A stretch of 64,000 nt of DNA from Arctopsyche grandis (taxonomy: Eukaryota > Arthropoda > Insecta > Trichoptera > Hydropsychidae): contig NC_135360.1 in the NCBI RefSeq assembly GCF_051622035.1, positions 13,320,001 to 13,384,000 of the forward strand, in the 5' to 3' direction. This document shows positions 1 to 11,039 of this stretch, one piece after another (positions within the stretch are counted from its first letter, which is position 1; each line of letters opens with the position of its first letter). The notes beneath the pieces were generated by a model that ran no database searches, had not been told where the DNA came from, and saw only the letters and a list, made by a program, of their open reading frames with translations. A program made the translations under genes and the position numbers.

Positions 1-2145
1 TATTTATATTATTGATAATATGTGTTTGTTGTATATGTATTCGCAAAGCCACAACAATCAGTAAGAGAACATATGATATATGTACATACATATGTAGGTA
101 TAAAATGACTTTGGAAAAAGTGCAGCGTGTCGTTAACAATACGTCGTTAATCAAAATGATGTGTCGGCTTTATTTCTACCGCGAACAATGCAAAAAATAT
201 TTCATGGCGGCAATTAAAGGGAAAATTTACGAACGAATTACGCTGTAGCGTCGATTTCGGCCAGTATATCACGCGTTTTCATTATATACGTTGGCGTGTG
301 GAAAAAAGATAATCTCCTAAAAAAGACGATAGCAATTTCTGATAATAGCCTCAAGATCGACCGATTAATCAGATCTTTTATTTCCACCGAGCGAAAACTT
401 TTCCCGGCGCCTTAGTGCTTTCCGTTTTCCTGCCATTTTCTCTTGGTGATATTCCACTGTCAGCTCTAATTTCATAATAGATATCGAATATGAGACACGA
501 GTCAAGAAATATCATTATTTAATGTCAATATTTTTATACAAACGCCTACACAACATTGTATGTAGAAGCAACAATGTATATATTTAGATGCAATATGCAT
601 ACATATGTATGTATATTTAAAAAAGATTAGTATAATATACATGATTACATAAATATATTACTAGTGATTCCACTAAGCTTGACTCGGTATTTGTAATATA
701 AACCGCCTAAACATGGCTAATCTAATAGTAAACATTCATTTGTTTTTTTTATTAATTTTATTTGAATCGAGAAAAAAATTATATATAAGATATATAAATA
801 CATTTTTTTTTTATTTTATACTAGTAGCCTGTATGTTCATAATTGTGCACTCAGTAAAATATCGCAATTCTTATCAACGGAATTTATAATTTAAAGTTTA
901 ATTATTTTTTTTTTAAAAAAAATCTTTTGTTTTTGTCGGCCGATCATATGAACGAAGTTATATACCGCGTCTCTTTCCACGATATACGATTCCAAGGAGA
1001 GAAAGAGAGACGGAGCATGGTGTTAACTGCGAGTACTTCGTACACACGCACGCACGCACGCATTAAACAATTATTATATAAGAAATACATTTGAATGTTA
1101 TTTTACCTTTAAAATGTGTTCAATTTTATCGCCAGAGAAAAAATGATTATAATAAAACAAAGATAATCTACAATATACATCACTAGTTCCAAAGCGGGCT
1201 TTTTTTGGCGTAGTTCATTTTATTATTATCGTATTGGCCTATTGTTTTTTTCTATAGACGCATTTTACAGGGGTTTTCAATATAAAATATAATATGCATT
1301 TTAATAAAATAAATAAATAAGTACTATGTATTGTAAAACATTTGAATGCAATACAGTTGTACAGAAAAATATAGGTAAAATGTCACTTAAAACTTTCATC
1401 AGTTGTTTTTGTTTGAACTTGTAAAGGCATATTTGAGAATAGTAAATCAACCCTTTAAAACTCAATGGTCATCCGAAAACATCTATTTACAAAATATATA
1501 ATAGTTAAAAATCCTCAAGTGTTTTACAATGCTACATAGTTTAATGTTAATAATAGCCTATGACATTAGTTTTTATTTATTTATATAATTTTAGCTAGTT
1601 AGCTTATTTAATACATACTTTATACGTTTATATTTATCTTAATTATTTTTTTTTTCTTATATATGTATTAAACTTACATATGTATAAGAAAAAAAAATAA
1701 AGACCTATGTATTTATAGACATAATTTTTTTCCGAAAAAGTAACTGAATTTGTGAGCAAAGGAACTTTATTCAGGACTTTATAAATTATTCAACCCTATA
1801 ATTATTTAATAAAATACCTCATTTACTTTCATCATACAAGTAACTTACTAATAACTATAAACATCTGAATCGGATTTATTGATTTTAAAATTTATTAAAA
1901 TGTTAAAATACTTAATTTCCCTAAATATCAGCCACCATTATTTTCCGGTTATTTTGAACCGCTAGTATGTACAAATTTTCATAAAAATATTTTCAAATTG
2001 CACTTCTTCATATAACATTGTTAATATTCATTAATTAATATATAATTTCAAGTTATATTATTTGTGCTTATATGTGTACAAATTTTATTAATTTAAAATA
2101 ATATAAAAATCAATATTGACTCATTACTTTATTTAAATTTTACAG
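1..2145. other. AT-rich non-coding stretch upstream of calexcitin-like exons
   Basis: No convincing exon was found. The right end is the intron that closes with the splice acceptor at 2141-2145. The stretch holds acatatgtat-type microsatellite, a CGCA microsatellite near 1047-1062, an AT-rich inverted repeat near 1645-1700 and a degenerate Helitron copy at 661-992. The short ORF at 12-248 has no recognisable similarity. Confidence 0.6.
661..992 (-). mobile_element. Degenerate Helitron-type element
   Basis: The left part reads ctagtg..., then tcggtatttgtaatataaac, then taatagtaaacattcat, matching the 3' part of the minus-strand copy at 28673-28908. The terminal hairpin has decayed (aagcttgactcgg in place of ccggcttcgctcgg). 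The inner edge is uncertain: gtctctttcc near 970 resembles the conserved 5' block. Confidence 0.5.
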
Positions 2146-2571
2146 GTGTCTGTGGATGAGTGGTGCTCCATGTGGGACGATTATGCCCAGAACCCTGACA
2201 GAGCTCTTGAGTGGCAATCACGTTACATGAACTTCATGTTTGACCTAGAAGATGCTTCCAACGACGGGTCTATTGATGTAGATGAATTCACCACGGTCTG
2301 TTCCTGTTACGGACTCCAGGCCACTGAGTGCAAGACGGCATTCAACAAAATGTCCAAGGTAATGAAAATAAGGAAATGGAAAGGAGTTCGTAGTTAGTTG
2401 ATTTAATATGATATATGTATTTCATCATTACAAATATTAATCATGTTCTTATTATTATAGGGCAAGGAAGTTGTGTCCAGGGATGAGTTTCAAGAACTCT
2501 GGAAACAATTCTTTTCTTCGGAAGATGCTTCCACTCCAGGAAACTTCATCTTTGGAAAGACCAATTTTTAA
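2146..2571 (+). CDS. Calexcitin / sarcoplasmic calcium-binding protein, last two exons (5' partial)
   Basis: C-terminal part of an EF-hand calcium sensor or buffer of the invertebrate calexcitin/sarcoplasmic calcium-binding family, cytosolic by family. Exons are 2146-2358 and 2461-2571, both phase 0, with acceptors tacag and attatag, donor gtaatg and stop at 2569-2571; 107 residues are visible. The codon at 2146 is an internal GTG (Val) after an acceptor, not a start. One canonical EF-hand loop is present (DASNDGSIDVDE, with D1, S3, D5, G6, I8, D9, E12). The last EF-hand (around SKGKEVVSRDEF) lacks ligand residues and is probably a non-binding hand that packs against its partner. The C-terminus GNFIFGKTNF is typical of calexcitin-like proteins. 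The N-terminal EF-hands lie beyond the left edge. Calexcitin is preferred to muscle SCP because of this tail, but the exact paralogue is uncertain. Confidence 0.85.
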
Positions 2572-3211
2572 GGGATCACATTTATTTGAAAACCCACTAC
2601 ATATTACATATTGAATTTATCGTCAAAGTGTTACTCCAATTTTAATGTTACATTTTATCGAATTCAACTGTATTAATATTAATCCAAATACTTAGAAAAA
2701 TGCTTGAAAAAATAGATGTCTTCATACTATATCTAATTATACACTATCATCCAGTAGAATTAACTATAATATAATTTAAATGATAGCCATTCAATGGCGC
2801 TTACGATATTGCGAATAATTATGTTATAACTCTTTAAGTGTTTTATTGGAAAAATGTTCTCGATCATGTAAATTAGACTATAAAACAAACATTCTTATTT
2901 ATTATATAACCATCCCTTCCTTCTTATCCCACATATTCAAGATATTTGTGTATTCAAAATCTCAAAAATTCTAAATAAGCAACAACAATAAGGAAACAAC
3001 GAATTATTAAAACTTTTTAATCACATAAAATAATTACAAAATATATTTTACAACAAACACATCATTAATATAAAAACCCAATCAATGAAATGTCCTCAAA
3101 AATTAATTACACCCTAAATATTCTTCACCATCAAATATATATATAGAAATGAACCCAATATAAACCTTGTAAAAAGCATGGAAGTTTTATTAAAAACATT
3201 AGAATTATTAA
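2572..3211. other. 3' flank of calexcitin-like gene
   Basis: AT-rich sequence that should include the 3' UTR. I see no further exon, RNA gene or repeat before the Helitron start at 3212. Confidence 0.5.
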
Positions 3212-3401
3212 TCTAATCTATAATTTGGAAAGAGACTTTGTATGTATGTAAATATCCTTGGTCGTCGTCGTCGTCTTCGTCCGTAGATCGGTGACGTCAT
3301 CGAACACGTGATTCGATTTTTTTTTTTTTCGATCCATGGGCGCCGATTTGTTTTTTTCGATTCAATGGATTCACCCCCGCGGGGGCGCAAAGCGAGTAGT
3401 T

Positions 3402-4259
3402 TCATGGGGCCCCGCCAGGGGCGCCACAAGGGGCGCAGCCCCGTGGGGCTCAAAAGGGGGCGCCACAAGGGGCGCAGCCCCGTGGGGCCCCGAAGGGGGC
3501 CCGGGGGGCCCAGCCTCATGGGGCGCAGCCCCATGGGGCTCAAAAGGGGGTGCCACAAGGGGCGCAGCCCCGTGAAGCCCCGAAGGGGGCGCGGGGGGCC
3601 CAGCCTCATGGGGCGCAGCCCCATGGGGCTCAAAAGGGGGCGCCACAAGGGGCGCAGCCCCGTGGGGCCCCGAAGGGGGCCCGGGGGGCCCAGCCTCATG
3701 GGGCGCAGCCCCATGGGGCTCAAAAGGGGGTGCCACAAGGGGCGCAGCCCCGTGAAGCCCCGAAGGGGGCGCGGGGGGCCCAGCCTCATGGGGCGCAGCC
3801 CCATGGGGCCCCGAAGGGGGCCCGGGGGGCCCAGCCTCATGGGGCGCAGCCCCATGGAGCTCAAAAGGGGGCGCCACAAGGGGCGCAGCCCCGTGGGGCC
3901 CAGCCTCATGGGGCGCAGCCCCATGGGGCTCAAAAGGGGGTGCCACAAGGGGCGCAGCCCCGTGAAGCCCCGAAGGGGGCGCGGGGGGCCCAGCCTCATG
4001 GGGCGCAGCCCCATGGGGCTCAAAAGGGGGCGCCACAAGGGGCGCAGCCCCGTGGGGCCCCGAAGGGGGCCCGGGGGGCCCAGCCTCATGGGGCGCAGCC
4101 CCATGGGGCTCAAAAGGGGGCGCCACAAGGGGCGCAGCCCCGTGGGGCCCCGAAGGGGGCCCGGGGGGCCCAGCCCCATGGGGCTCAAAAGGGGGCGCCA
4201 CAAGGGGCGCAGCCCCGTGGGGCCCCGAAGGGGGCCCGGGGGGCCCAGCCTCATGGGGC
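3402..4259. repeat. GC-rich 90-bp minisatellite array
   Basis: The unit is 90 bp, for example 3511-3600, 3601-3690 and 3691-3780, then partial and truncated units. Units alternate between two variants (gggggCgcc..cgtgGGgccc..ggCcgg and gggggTgcc..cgtgAAgccc..ggGcgg), giving a 180-bp higher-order repeat. Each unit contains self-complementary words such as ggggcgcagcccc (5-bp stem, 3-nt loop), ggggcccc-like blocks and gggcccgggg. It is strikingly GC-rich against AT-rich surroundings. Confidence 0.9.
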
Positions 4260-4672
4260 GCAAGCCCTAATAGGCATTAACTAAGGGGGGCGAAGCCCTA
4301 GACGGCAATTAATCATGGGGGCGCGGAGGGGCGAAGCCCTAAAAGGCAACTGATCATGGGGGCGAAGCCTTAGACGGCATTTAATCATGGGGGCGCGGAG
4401 GGGCGAAGCCCTAAAAGGCATTAACTAAGGGGGGCGAAGCCCTAAACGGCAATTAATCTTGGGGGCGCGGGGGGCGAAGCCCTAAAAGGCATTAACTAAG
4501 GGGGGCGAAGCCCTAGACGGCATTTAATCATGGGGGTGCGGAGGGGCGAAGCCCTAAAAGGCATTAACTAAGGGGGGCGAAGCCCTAAACGGCAATTGCT
4601 CATGGGGCGTGGAGGGGCGAAGCCCTAGAAGGCAAAGGCTCAGGGGGGCGCCGAGGGCGAAGCCCTAGAAGG
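4260..4672. repeat. Second minisatellite of gggcgaagccct units
   Basis: Period is about 72 bp, seen as gcattaactaagg at 4274, 4418, 4489 and 4561. Each unit holds two half-units built on gggcgaagccct, a 4-bp stem with GAA loop, followed by taaaaggc or agacggc and an AT-rich spacer. The GC-GAA-GC core is the same as in the Helitron terminal hairpin at 4887-4900. Confidence 0.85.
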
Positions 4673-4922
4673 CAAAAAAAAATTTTGATTTTTTTTTTTG
4701 ATTTTTTAAAAAAAAATTTTTTAATTTTTTTTTAATTTTTTTTTTATTTTTTTTTTAATTTTTTTTTTTGATTTTTTTTTTATTTTTTTTTTATTTTTTT
4801 TTTTAATTTTTAAATTTTTTTTTAATTTTTTTTTTTTTTTAATTAAATTAGCTTAGTCATGTTTAAGCGGTTTATATTATAAACACTGAGCGAAGCCGGG
4901 TAATACAGCTAGTATTTTATAA

Positions 4923-5138
4923 TCTAATATATAATATCGAAAGAGTCTTTGTATGCAACTATTGTTGGTTCGTAGGAAAACAAATGAATATTCAAATAAA
5001 TTTAAATAAAATAAAACTATTCAAATAAATTTAAATAAAATAAAACTATTCAAATAAATTTAATAAAATGTTATTAGATTGGCCATGTTTAAACGGTTTA
5101 TATTACAAATACCGAGCGAAGCCGGGTAAAAACACTAG
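4923..5138 (+). mobile_element. Short Helitron-type element (216 bp)
   Basis: Starts TCTAATATATAATATCGAAA after A and ends accgagcgaagccgggtaaa..cactag before T. Only 10 bp separate it from the 3' end of the large copy. Internally it has a direct repeat of caaataaatttaaataaaat units. Non-coding. Confidence 0.8.
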
Positions 5139-5820
5139 TATAATATAAGCACATACATTGCTTATTGGCACAAACATACTTATGCATTGTATTTAAAATA
5201 CATATGTTATATAATAAATTCGATTTCTTTTAGATATAATGTTAATACATATTTATCTGATAAAATATCTGAATATTAATAATACAACAGTATATTTTTA
5301 TATACATATGTTAGAAAATATTTTGGCATATTGTAATTGAATTACAGATGGCACTTCAAATTTAGGAACATAGTTAAAGTATGTATATCAAAAATATTCT
5401 GAAATTTCAATGGCTTTATGGATATACATATACATATTTCAAACATCACAGATTCCTTAATTTCTACAAAAACACTTAAATTACTATAAAATAAACTTGA
5501 AGTAATGTTTTTCTGACATATATTATACATACAGACTTTAAAACACTTCAAAACCCAAAAAGATACATATTTGCTAAACACACTAAGTCTTGTAATATTT
5601 GGAATGGCAACAGAACATAAATTTTTCATGATTTAAAAAACATATAAAACTATTTTTTATAAATATACATTTGGACATTTCCAAGTAAACTCAATCGAAA
5701 TTTTAAAATATGGAATAAGTATTTTATATAAAGATTTTAAATATTTCAATTGTAACTTTATAGATGCCACTATATCTATAATCTATCATAGAAATGACAA
5801 TCTAAATCAAAATATCACAA
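5139..5820. other. 3' flank of Testin gene
   Basis: AT-rich, presumably including the Testin 3' UTR on the minus strand. No additional exon or repeat is recognised; the 95-aa open frame at 5342-5629 has AT-rich composition and no family features. Confidence 0.5.
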
Positions 5821-8275
5821 TTAAATAATTGTCTTCTTCACACAAGCAACGCTACAAAAAGGCATTTCATTTTTAACAGTAAATCTCCCACCTAGCAAAC
5901 TCTGACCGCAATCTTTACATGCGCAATTGAAGCATGTACCATGCCAATGAAAAGAGGACCAAGAAACCCCCTGTTCATTTGGAGCTATAACTGACTCACA
6001 TGAATGGCATTTAGCAGCATGGAACTTATCATAACATTCTAGACAACTTGGCAGCCCCGTTTTGTCATCAGGGACATACTTTTTACCACCAAGTGGACCA
6101 TCGCAATGGAAACAGCAAAAGTGATTAGCATGGAACGTTTTACCTTCAGCAATTGTATATGAACGCGAGAAAATAAGCTCATCGCAAGCTGCACATCTCA
6201 ATACTTCCAAAACTTCTGCTAAATCTCGAGCACAATAAATTTCCCCTTTATGATAGAAGTATACTAGGTCGGCTAATAGCTGGTTGCAGTTAATGCATGT
6301 AAAGCATTGCGGATGCCACGATGCATTTTCTCCAGCTCTCTCAGCTTTTACTGCAATTTCACCGTATTTGATAGGTCGTTGACACCTCTGACACATGATA
6401 GGCTTATTAACGTCATAATTTTCATCTGGTTCATTGACTGCCATATTACCAACACTTTCTGTAATCGAATCCAATGTATTGTATTGACTTTCGAATACCT
6501 TATTGTTTGGATCCATAGTATTTTTACCATAAGCCATTACATTTCTCACATCACCCGGTATAGCCTGTATATTCAGACCAGCTACGTCTCTCATCGACAT
6601 TCCATTTGGATGAGTGCTATAGTTAGGTAATGGAGGAATATCATCGAAGCTGTCATTACTGTTGAAAGATTCATTAAATTGATGAGGCTTAAGGATATCT
6701 TCCGATTCAGTTCCATACTTCGGATAAACATTTTTAACATAGGTGGGATTAATTGCATCTGCGTCTGTTGATGAGGCCCAACTCCACACTTCTCCATTGG
6801 GAGCAAATATTGTTCCTTTTTGAGGATGCGAAAGTTGTAAGGGAAATTGATCACCTGAATAATTATCATTATTATTTATACTGTTGGGCGAAAGAGTCAT
6901 TAATTTAGCCCCTTGTGATTCGGCGAAGGCTGTAGTTTCTTCTTTGAATTTTGGATTACAATTGAACTCTTGACGGAAATGCTTTATAGGAGACAAATAC
7001 ACATCGGCTTCAATTGGTGTATTGAATTGTTTGAGATCTTTGAAGAGTGTGTCATAAATTGGTCCATGTTCAACGGCACTCTTAATACGGTCTGATTCTA
7101 TTCGCATTGCAGTGAGCTTATCCTTAACGATCCTGCTCATAATAGGACTTGCTTTGTAATCAGCCAAATAACCTGATTTATTAATGACATTTCCCATATT
7201 GTCCAGGACCAAAAGCTTATCTGAATTATTTTTAGGAACATTTGTATATTTTATACCGCTGCTCAAATTCGAAAGTTTCAAGGGAAGACTGTATGATTTT
7301 GTTCCAGGTACTGGTTGACTACCTTCAGTATTGATAGATAATAAATCACCTTTCTTTATGGCACCGATTCTAACAACGTTACCCATTCCAACAACATGAC
7401 TCTTGATACGAGAAATATATTCCTAAAATTACACAAACAGATAAGTTTATAATATAAATTACACACCTAAATAGTTTGCTTAATTTAGTACTATTATACC
7501 TGATGGCTGTCTTGTTCCTGTTCAGTGAGAGTGTGACAACATAAATCGCTTCGAATATCATGAGGGGGAACCTGTCTTCTTAGTTGTTCTCTACGTTTGG
7601 CAGCACCTTCAGTGCCAGCAACGGGAGCCAAATCTCCACCCAAACAAGACATATAATCTGAAACCTTAAAATTAATAAACAGTATGAGATAATTTATTGA
7701 TGTTATTATACACTTTCAAATGGATTGGAACCAAACAAGAACAACTACATAGTAGTGAAAAGTCTAACCATATCTGGTGAAACATTGGGAGGCACCCAAT
7801 CCAATTTCACCGGTTCGTTTGCAATTCCATTTATCTTCATAAAAACAGCTGCAAAATATCAAACAATGAAAAACATTATCTAAAAATGATAACAAATAAA
7901 ATTAATAGAAATATTATTACGGCGATTTCTTTTCGGTTGAGTCTTTCCGAGCAATTCAAACTGTGCCCAGCCAGAAGTATCATCTTGAACGTCGTGCACA
8001 TCTTTAGGACAGTGGCAAGAACGACAAATTTTTCTCCAAAAATGTAAATCCAAACCAGGACATTCCGGACCTAGAAAATAATATTACATATGTACATATA
8101 AATAAAGTCACTTGAATTTCAAAACAACATTCAAAATAAAATTGTAATTACCACATGCATTACAAGCGGCTCCTGCACCACTGTCATGACCGAGCTTGGC
8201 TTTACTTAATTTTTCACGTTGGCTTTCTAACTTCGAAAGCCACGCCGGAGCCTCAGGTGTTTCTATACCTGACAT
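5821..8275 (-). CDS. Testin (PET plus three LIM domains), complete
   Basis: Focal-adhesion/actin-associated scaffold of the Testin family. Five coding exons on the minus strand: 8275-8152, 8070-7921, 7848-7769, 7664-7500, 7422-5821. All have GT-AG borders, total 2121 nt = 706 aa. The start is supported by a Testin-like N-terminus and an acceptor just upstream (a 5' UTR exon probably ends at 8527). Residues about 28-75 form the Cys-rich Testin N-terminal region ([13 protein letters not shown]). The PET domain spans about 100-192 ([27 protein letters not shown]). Three LIM domains fill about 517-706 with regular Cys/His ligands ([30 protein letters not shown]). The roughly 320-residue PET-LIM linker is Asn/Ser-rich and much longer than in vertebrate Testin (about 421 aa in all). 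Prickle is rejected because of the N-terminal Cys region and the CDELIFS-type LIM2. Confidence 0.93.
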
Positions 8276-8620
8276 TGTATTGCATTAATCCTAAAATCAC
8301 ATTAAACCGTTTTACTACAGAGTAGCTAATAAAATCATTAATCAATGTATCACTACTTAAAAAATTTTAGACACATGTCAAAAACAAAGTTTAAATAAGT
8401 TTTTTTACTTCATTTTTATTTAATAAATCAAAATTCATTTACAGCACGTAAATACACAAACCGGTGAACAAAGTTCAATATGGACATTCAGAAACTAATT
8501 AGTGATAGTAACATGTTATCACATACCTGACGGATACGCAACAAAGAGCGGCTGTTGCTAGCCCTGCCAATACGCTAACTACACTTAAAAACTCGTCAAG
8601 AAACTTCTGCGATTCCGGAG
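8276..8620 (-). promoter_or_regulatory. Testin 5' UTR intron, 5' UTR exon and probable promoter
   Basis: On the minus strand an acceptor (ttttag) lies 15 bases upstream of the ATG, and a strong donor (tcag|gtatgt) follows 8527. This implies a non-coding first exon beginning somewhere between about 8580 and 8620. The transcription start cannot be fixed from sequence. Confidence 0.45.
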
Positions 8621-9043
8621 CTGGTGATATTTGGTGATAAATGCAAGATAACTAAGATAAACGAGTAGAAAATATGGGGAGATACGCGAACATTCGAAGC
8701 GGTGAATGCAAGGCGCGTGAGTCATCCGCAGGCGCGCCCATCGCCCCTCGTTCATTGCACTGTTCATTACATTGCACGTTCAAGTATTCCTATTATCACC
8801 GACATTTGTTAATTATCCGACTCAACATTGGAGTAGCATGGACATATTCCGTAATTATTTATTGTAAAAATTAAGATGTTTCGAATTTAAACTTATGACA
8901 AATATAGTTCTTCAAATGAGTGGCCGCCGATAGAACAATGCATTGATGTGTCATAAATAAATATTTGTATTATTTGCTTCTGTATGTATGTACATATGTA
9001 AATTTATAAGCTGTATTTACAATTCATGTTCATATATTATTTT
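8621..9043. other. Intergenic spacer
   Basis: Contains acatatgta microsatellite near 8990. No gene or RNA signal is supported. Confidence 0.5.
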
Positions 9044-9247
9044 GGTTCGGTGATTACTTCGGTCACAAAGTATTGGTCACAAAGTCACTAAAATCTCTAA
9101 CGGAACATCTGGCAGCCGAAAAGTCCATTATACTAACGATAACTATCATACTAACGAGAACTTGAGTGCCAAATATTGCGTATTCGCGATTTCAATGGCA
9201 AAAATTGTCTTTGTGACTACCGCAATGTGACTAATAATACAATTACC
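9044..9247 (-). mobile_element. Foldback MITE, 204 bp, 8-bp TSD
   Basis: Flanked by ATTATTTT at 9036-9043 and 9248-9255, exact 8-bp duplications. Ends are ggttcggtgatta and aattacc. The two halves are inverted copies (cacaaagtcactaaaatct against gtctttgtgactaccgca). A same-length copy in opposite orientation is at 13872-14075. An 8-bp TSD points to a hAT-like or similar transposase, but the termini do not resemble standard hAT ends. Confidence 0.8.
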
Positions 9248-9304
9248 ATTATTTTAATACAAATGATCAAAAATCATCACGTAATCAATGACTTGAATGT
9301 TTAC

Positions 9305-9524
9305 CAAGGGCGGATCCAGAAAATTGGCAAGGTCATTTTTGTAATACACACAAACATTTTTTCAATAAAAAACCTTTATTATGAGTTTACTTATTTCTAA
9401 AACATTATTTTAACTGAATTATTAAAACCCAAAATACATAATTTTGATTGTAAATTACATTACAGAATTTTCTAGAATGGGGGGTCATAAGCTCCATTCC
9501 TCCCCTTCCCTAAATCCGCTGGTG
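9305..9524. mobile_element. hAT-type MITE, 220 bp, with exact 8-bp TSD
   Basis: Flanked by ATGTTTAC at 9297-9304 and 9525-9532. Imperfect terminal inverted repeats: caagggcggatccag on the left and ctaaatccgctggtg on the right. No coding capacity. The 74-aa frame crossing it (9176-9400) is spurious. Confidence 0.8.
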
Positions 9525-9532
9525 ATGTTTAC

Positions 9533-10014
9533 TCTAAATAACTTTCAATAAGATTTAATGGCTAAACTTGCTCTATTTTAATTTTGTATTATCCAAAAAA
9601 GAGGCTCTCTTGTCTTTGAAACATTAGGACATGGGACTTGGACTCGAGAAATTGTTTCAGCTTGCTCATGAAAGGAAAAAAATCGCATTGGCTATAAATA
9701 ATGTCTGGCCATGGTAGTTACCTACTTCCAAATACGGATTTGGTATTAGAAGAAAAATACTTATCCAAAACATTTATTTTAATATTTGATAAATTCCAAT
9801 ATGTGCAATATATTATGATTAAATGAAAGTATGATTAAATCATAATTTTATTTTTTATCAATGGTTTAAGTTGTTTGTAATAAATTATTAAATATATAAC
9901 ATTGCCGAAACGATATGGTCGTATTTGAGAGTGTTACGGGTGAGAGCCGCAGAGCACGTTTTTAAACGTCAAATGGTATACTGAGTGGGCGTCCAGGTCT
10001 GACTATATCTTGAA
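9533..10014. other. Upstream region of prefoldin 6 gene
   Basis: AT-rich to about 9900, then a less AT-rich leader (gagagccgcagagcacg) that probably holds the prefoldin 6 promoter and 5' UTR. No exact promoter motif can be supported. Confidence 0.4.
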
Positions 10015-10395
10015 ATGGCGGAGGAAATACAGAAGAAGTTCCAGAAAGAACTTGACTCTTTCAAGGCCATCGAAAAGGACCTGACCAAGGCGGTCTCGCA
10101 GAGGAAATTGCTGGACAGTCAACTCAATGAAAATAAGGCGGTGCAACAGGAACTAGATCTGCTCCAGGCAGAAGCCGAAGTGTACAAACTCATAGGGCCA
10201 GTACTTGTGAAACAAGGCTTAGAAGACGCTCGGCAAAATGTGTCTAAAAGAATGGAATACATCAGCAAAGAGCTCAAACGAATGGATACCAACATTACTA
10301 GCCTCCAACAAAGACAAGAAGGCAGCTCCACAGCTTTATCAAAATTGGAGAAAGAATTTCAACAAGCACAAGTGAAGGCGGCCTTAAAACACTGA
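10015..10395 (+). CDS. Pfdn6: Prefoldin subunit 6, complete single exon
   Basis: Beta-type subunit of the hexameric prefoldin co-chaperone, which holds nascent actin and tubulin and passes them to the CCT chaperonin in the cytosol. 126 aa, intronless, matching the family's usual length. Architecture is two coiled-coil helices (about residues 1-50 and 85-122) around a short beta-hairpin segment containing YKLIGPVLVKQ, the hallmark of this subunit, followed by DARQNVSKRMEYI. The ATG context (cttgaaATGGCG) and family N-terminus support the start. Stop at 10393-10395; a canonical AATAAA at 10689-10694 is a likely polyadenylation signal. Convergent with the small membrane-protein gene at 11040-11327. 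Confidence 0.96.
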   Translation: MAEEIQKKFQKELDSFKAIEKDLTKAVSQRKLLDSQLNENKAVQQELDLLQAEAEVYKLIGPVLVKQGLEDARQNVSKRMEYISKELKRMDTNITSLQQRQEGSSTALSKLEKEFQQAQVKAALKH

Positions 10396-10688
10396 TAGAA
10401 TTAATGCTGTTTGTTCATATTTATACTATTCTATTCTATTATCGCTTATTTAGTAATTCACTCTCAAATTTATGATTATATGCATATTTTATACTAAAAT
10501 TGTTTATATTTAGACCGATGTAACCTATTCGAATTCTGTATATGTTTCGAATTCTTCTTTGTCCACCTAATTCCATATGAATATGACTTGGATACTTAAG
10601 TAACATACTCATCAACTATTCACAATGTTTGTGAATCCATTACACACATTTATTTGAATATAAACCTTTATTGTAATTTTAATTTCGT

Positions 10689-10694
10689 AATAAA
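10689..10694 (+). terminator. Candidate polyadenylation signal of prefoldin 6
   Basis: Canonical AATAAA about 295 bp after the prefoldin 6 stop codon. Confidence 0.45.
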
Positions 10695-11039
10695 CATATA
10701 ACATCTATTATTCTTTTTTATTTGTTTTAAATTGATTGTACTATCCCATTTTTACTTCACAGTACCACGGTGAATTACTTAATTACTACGGTTCACTAGT
10801 TTAATTAAACATATTTGATTTTATATAATCGTTTTATTTTTAAAAGACGTTTACTTTCGTTAAATACAAATAAATCATTGTTAACTATTATTTGTTAATA
10901 CATTTGTCGTTTGTACAAGTCATTGGTATAGTTAATGAACACTTCCTTACATATTAATATTCGCAGTCATTTACATATTTGTTATGGTACATTGTTAATG
11001 TTATGTGAGAAGAGATACACAACAAGCTTTCAACTTTAA

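Larger units (their letters stand above)
3212..4912 (+). mobile_element. Large non-autonomous Helitron-type element carrying GC-rich hairpin minisatellite
   Basis: It begins TCTAATCTATAATTTGGAAA after an A and ends with the hairpin block gagcgaagccggg followed by CTAG and a T. This is the Helitron signature (5' TC, subterminal hairpin, 3' CTRR, insertion between A and T). Four smaller copies in the window share both ends. No Rep/helicase or other recognisable protein is encoded. Between the ends lie a short unique part, two GC-rich tandem arrays (about 3402-4259 and 4260-4672) and about 180 bp of A/T homopolymer tracts. Several long overlapping open frames on both strands are by-products of a 90-bp repeat period divisible by three. 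Confidence 0.75.

Noticed and set aside
3308-4284. Long open frames of 244-351 aa on both strands as real proteins
   Set aside because: They come from a 90-bp tandem repeat whose length is a multiple of three; no start context, domain or splice structure supports translation.
3402-4672. CRISPR array
   Set aside because: There are no unique spacers of constant length, the repeats are contiguous, and the DNA is eukaryotic.
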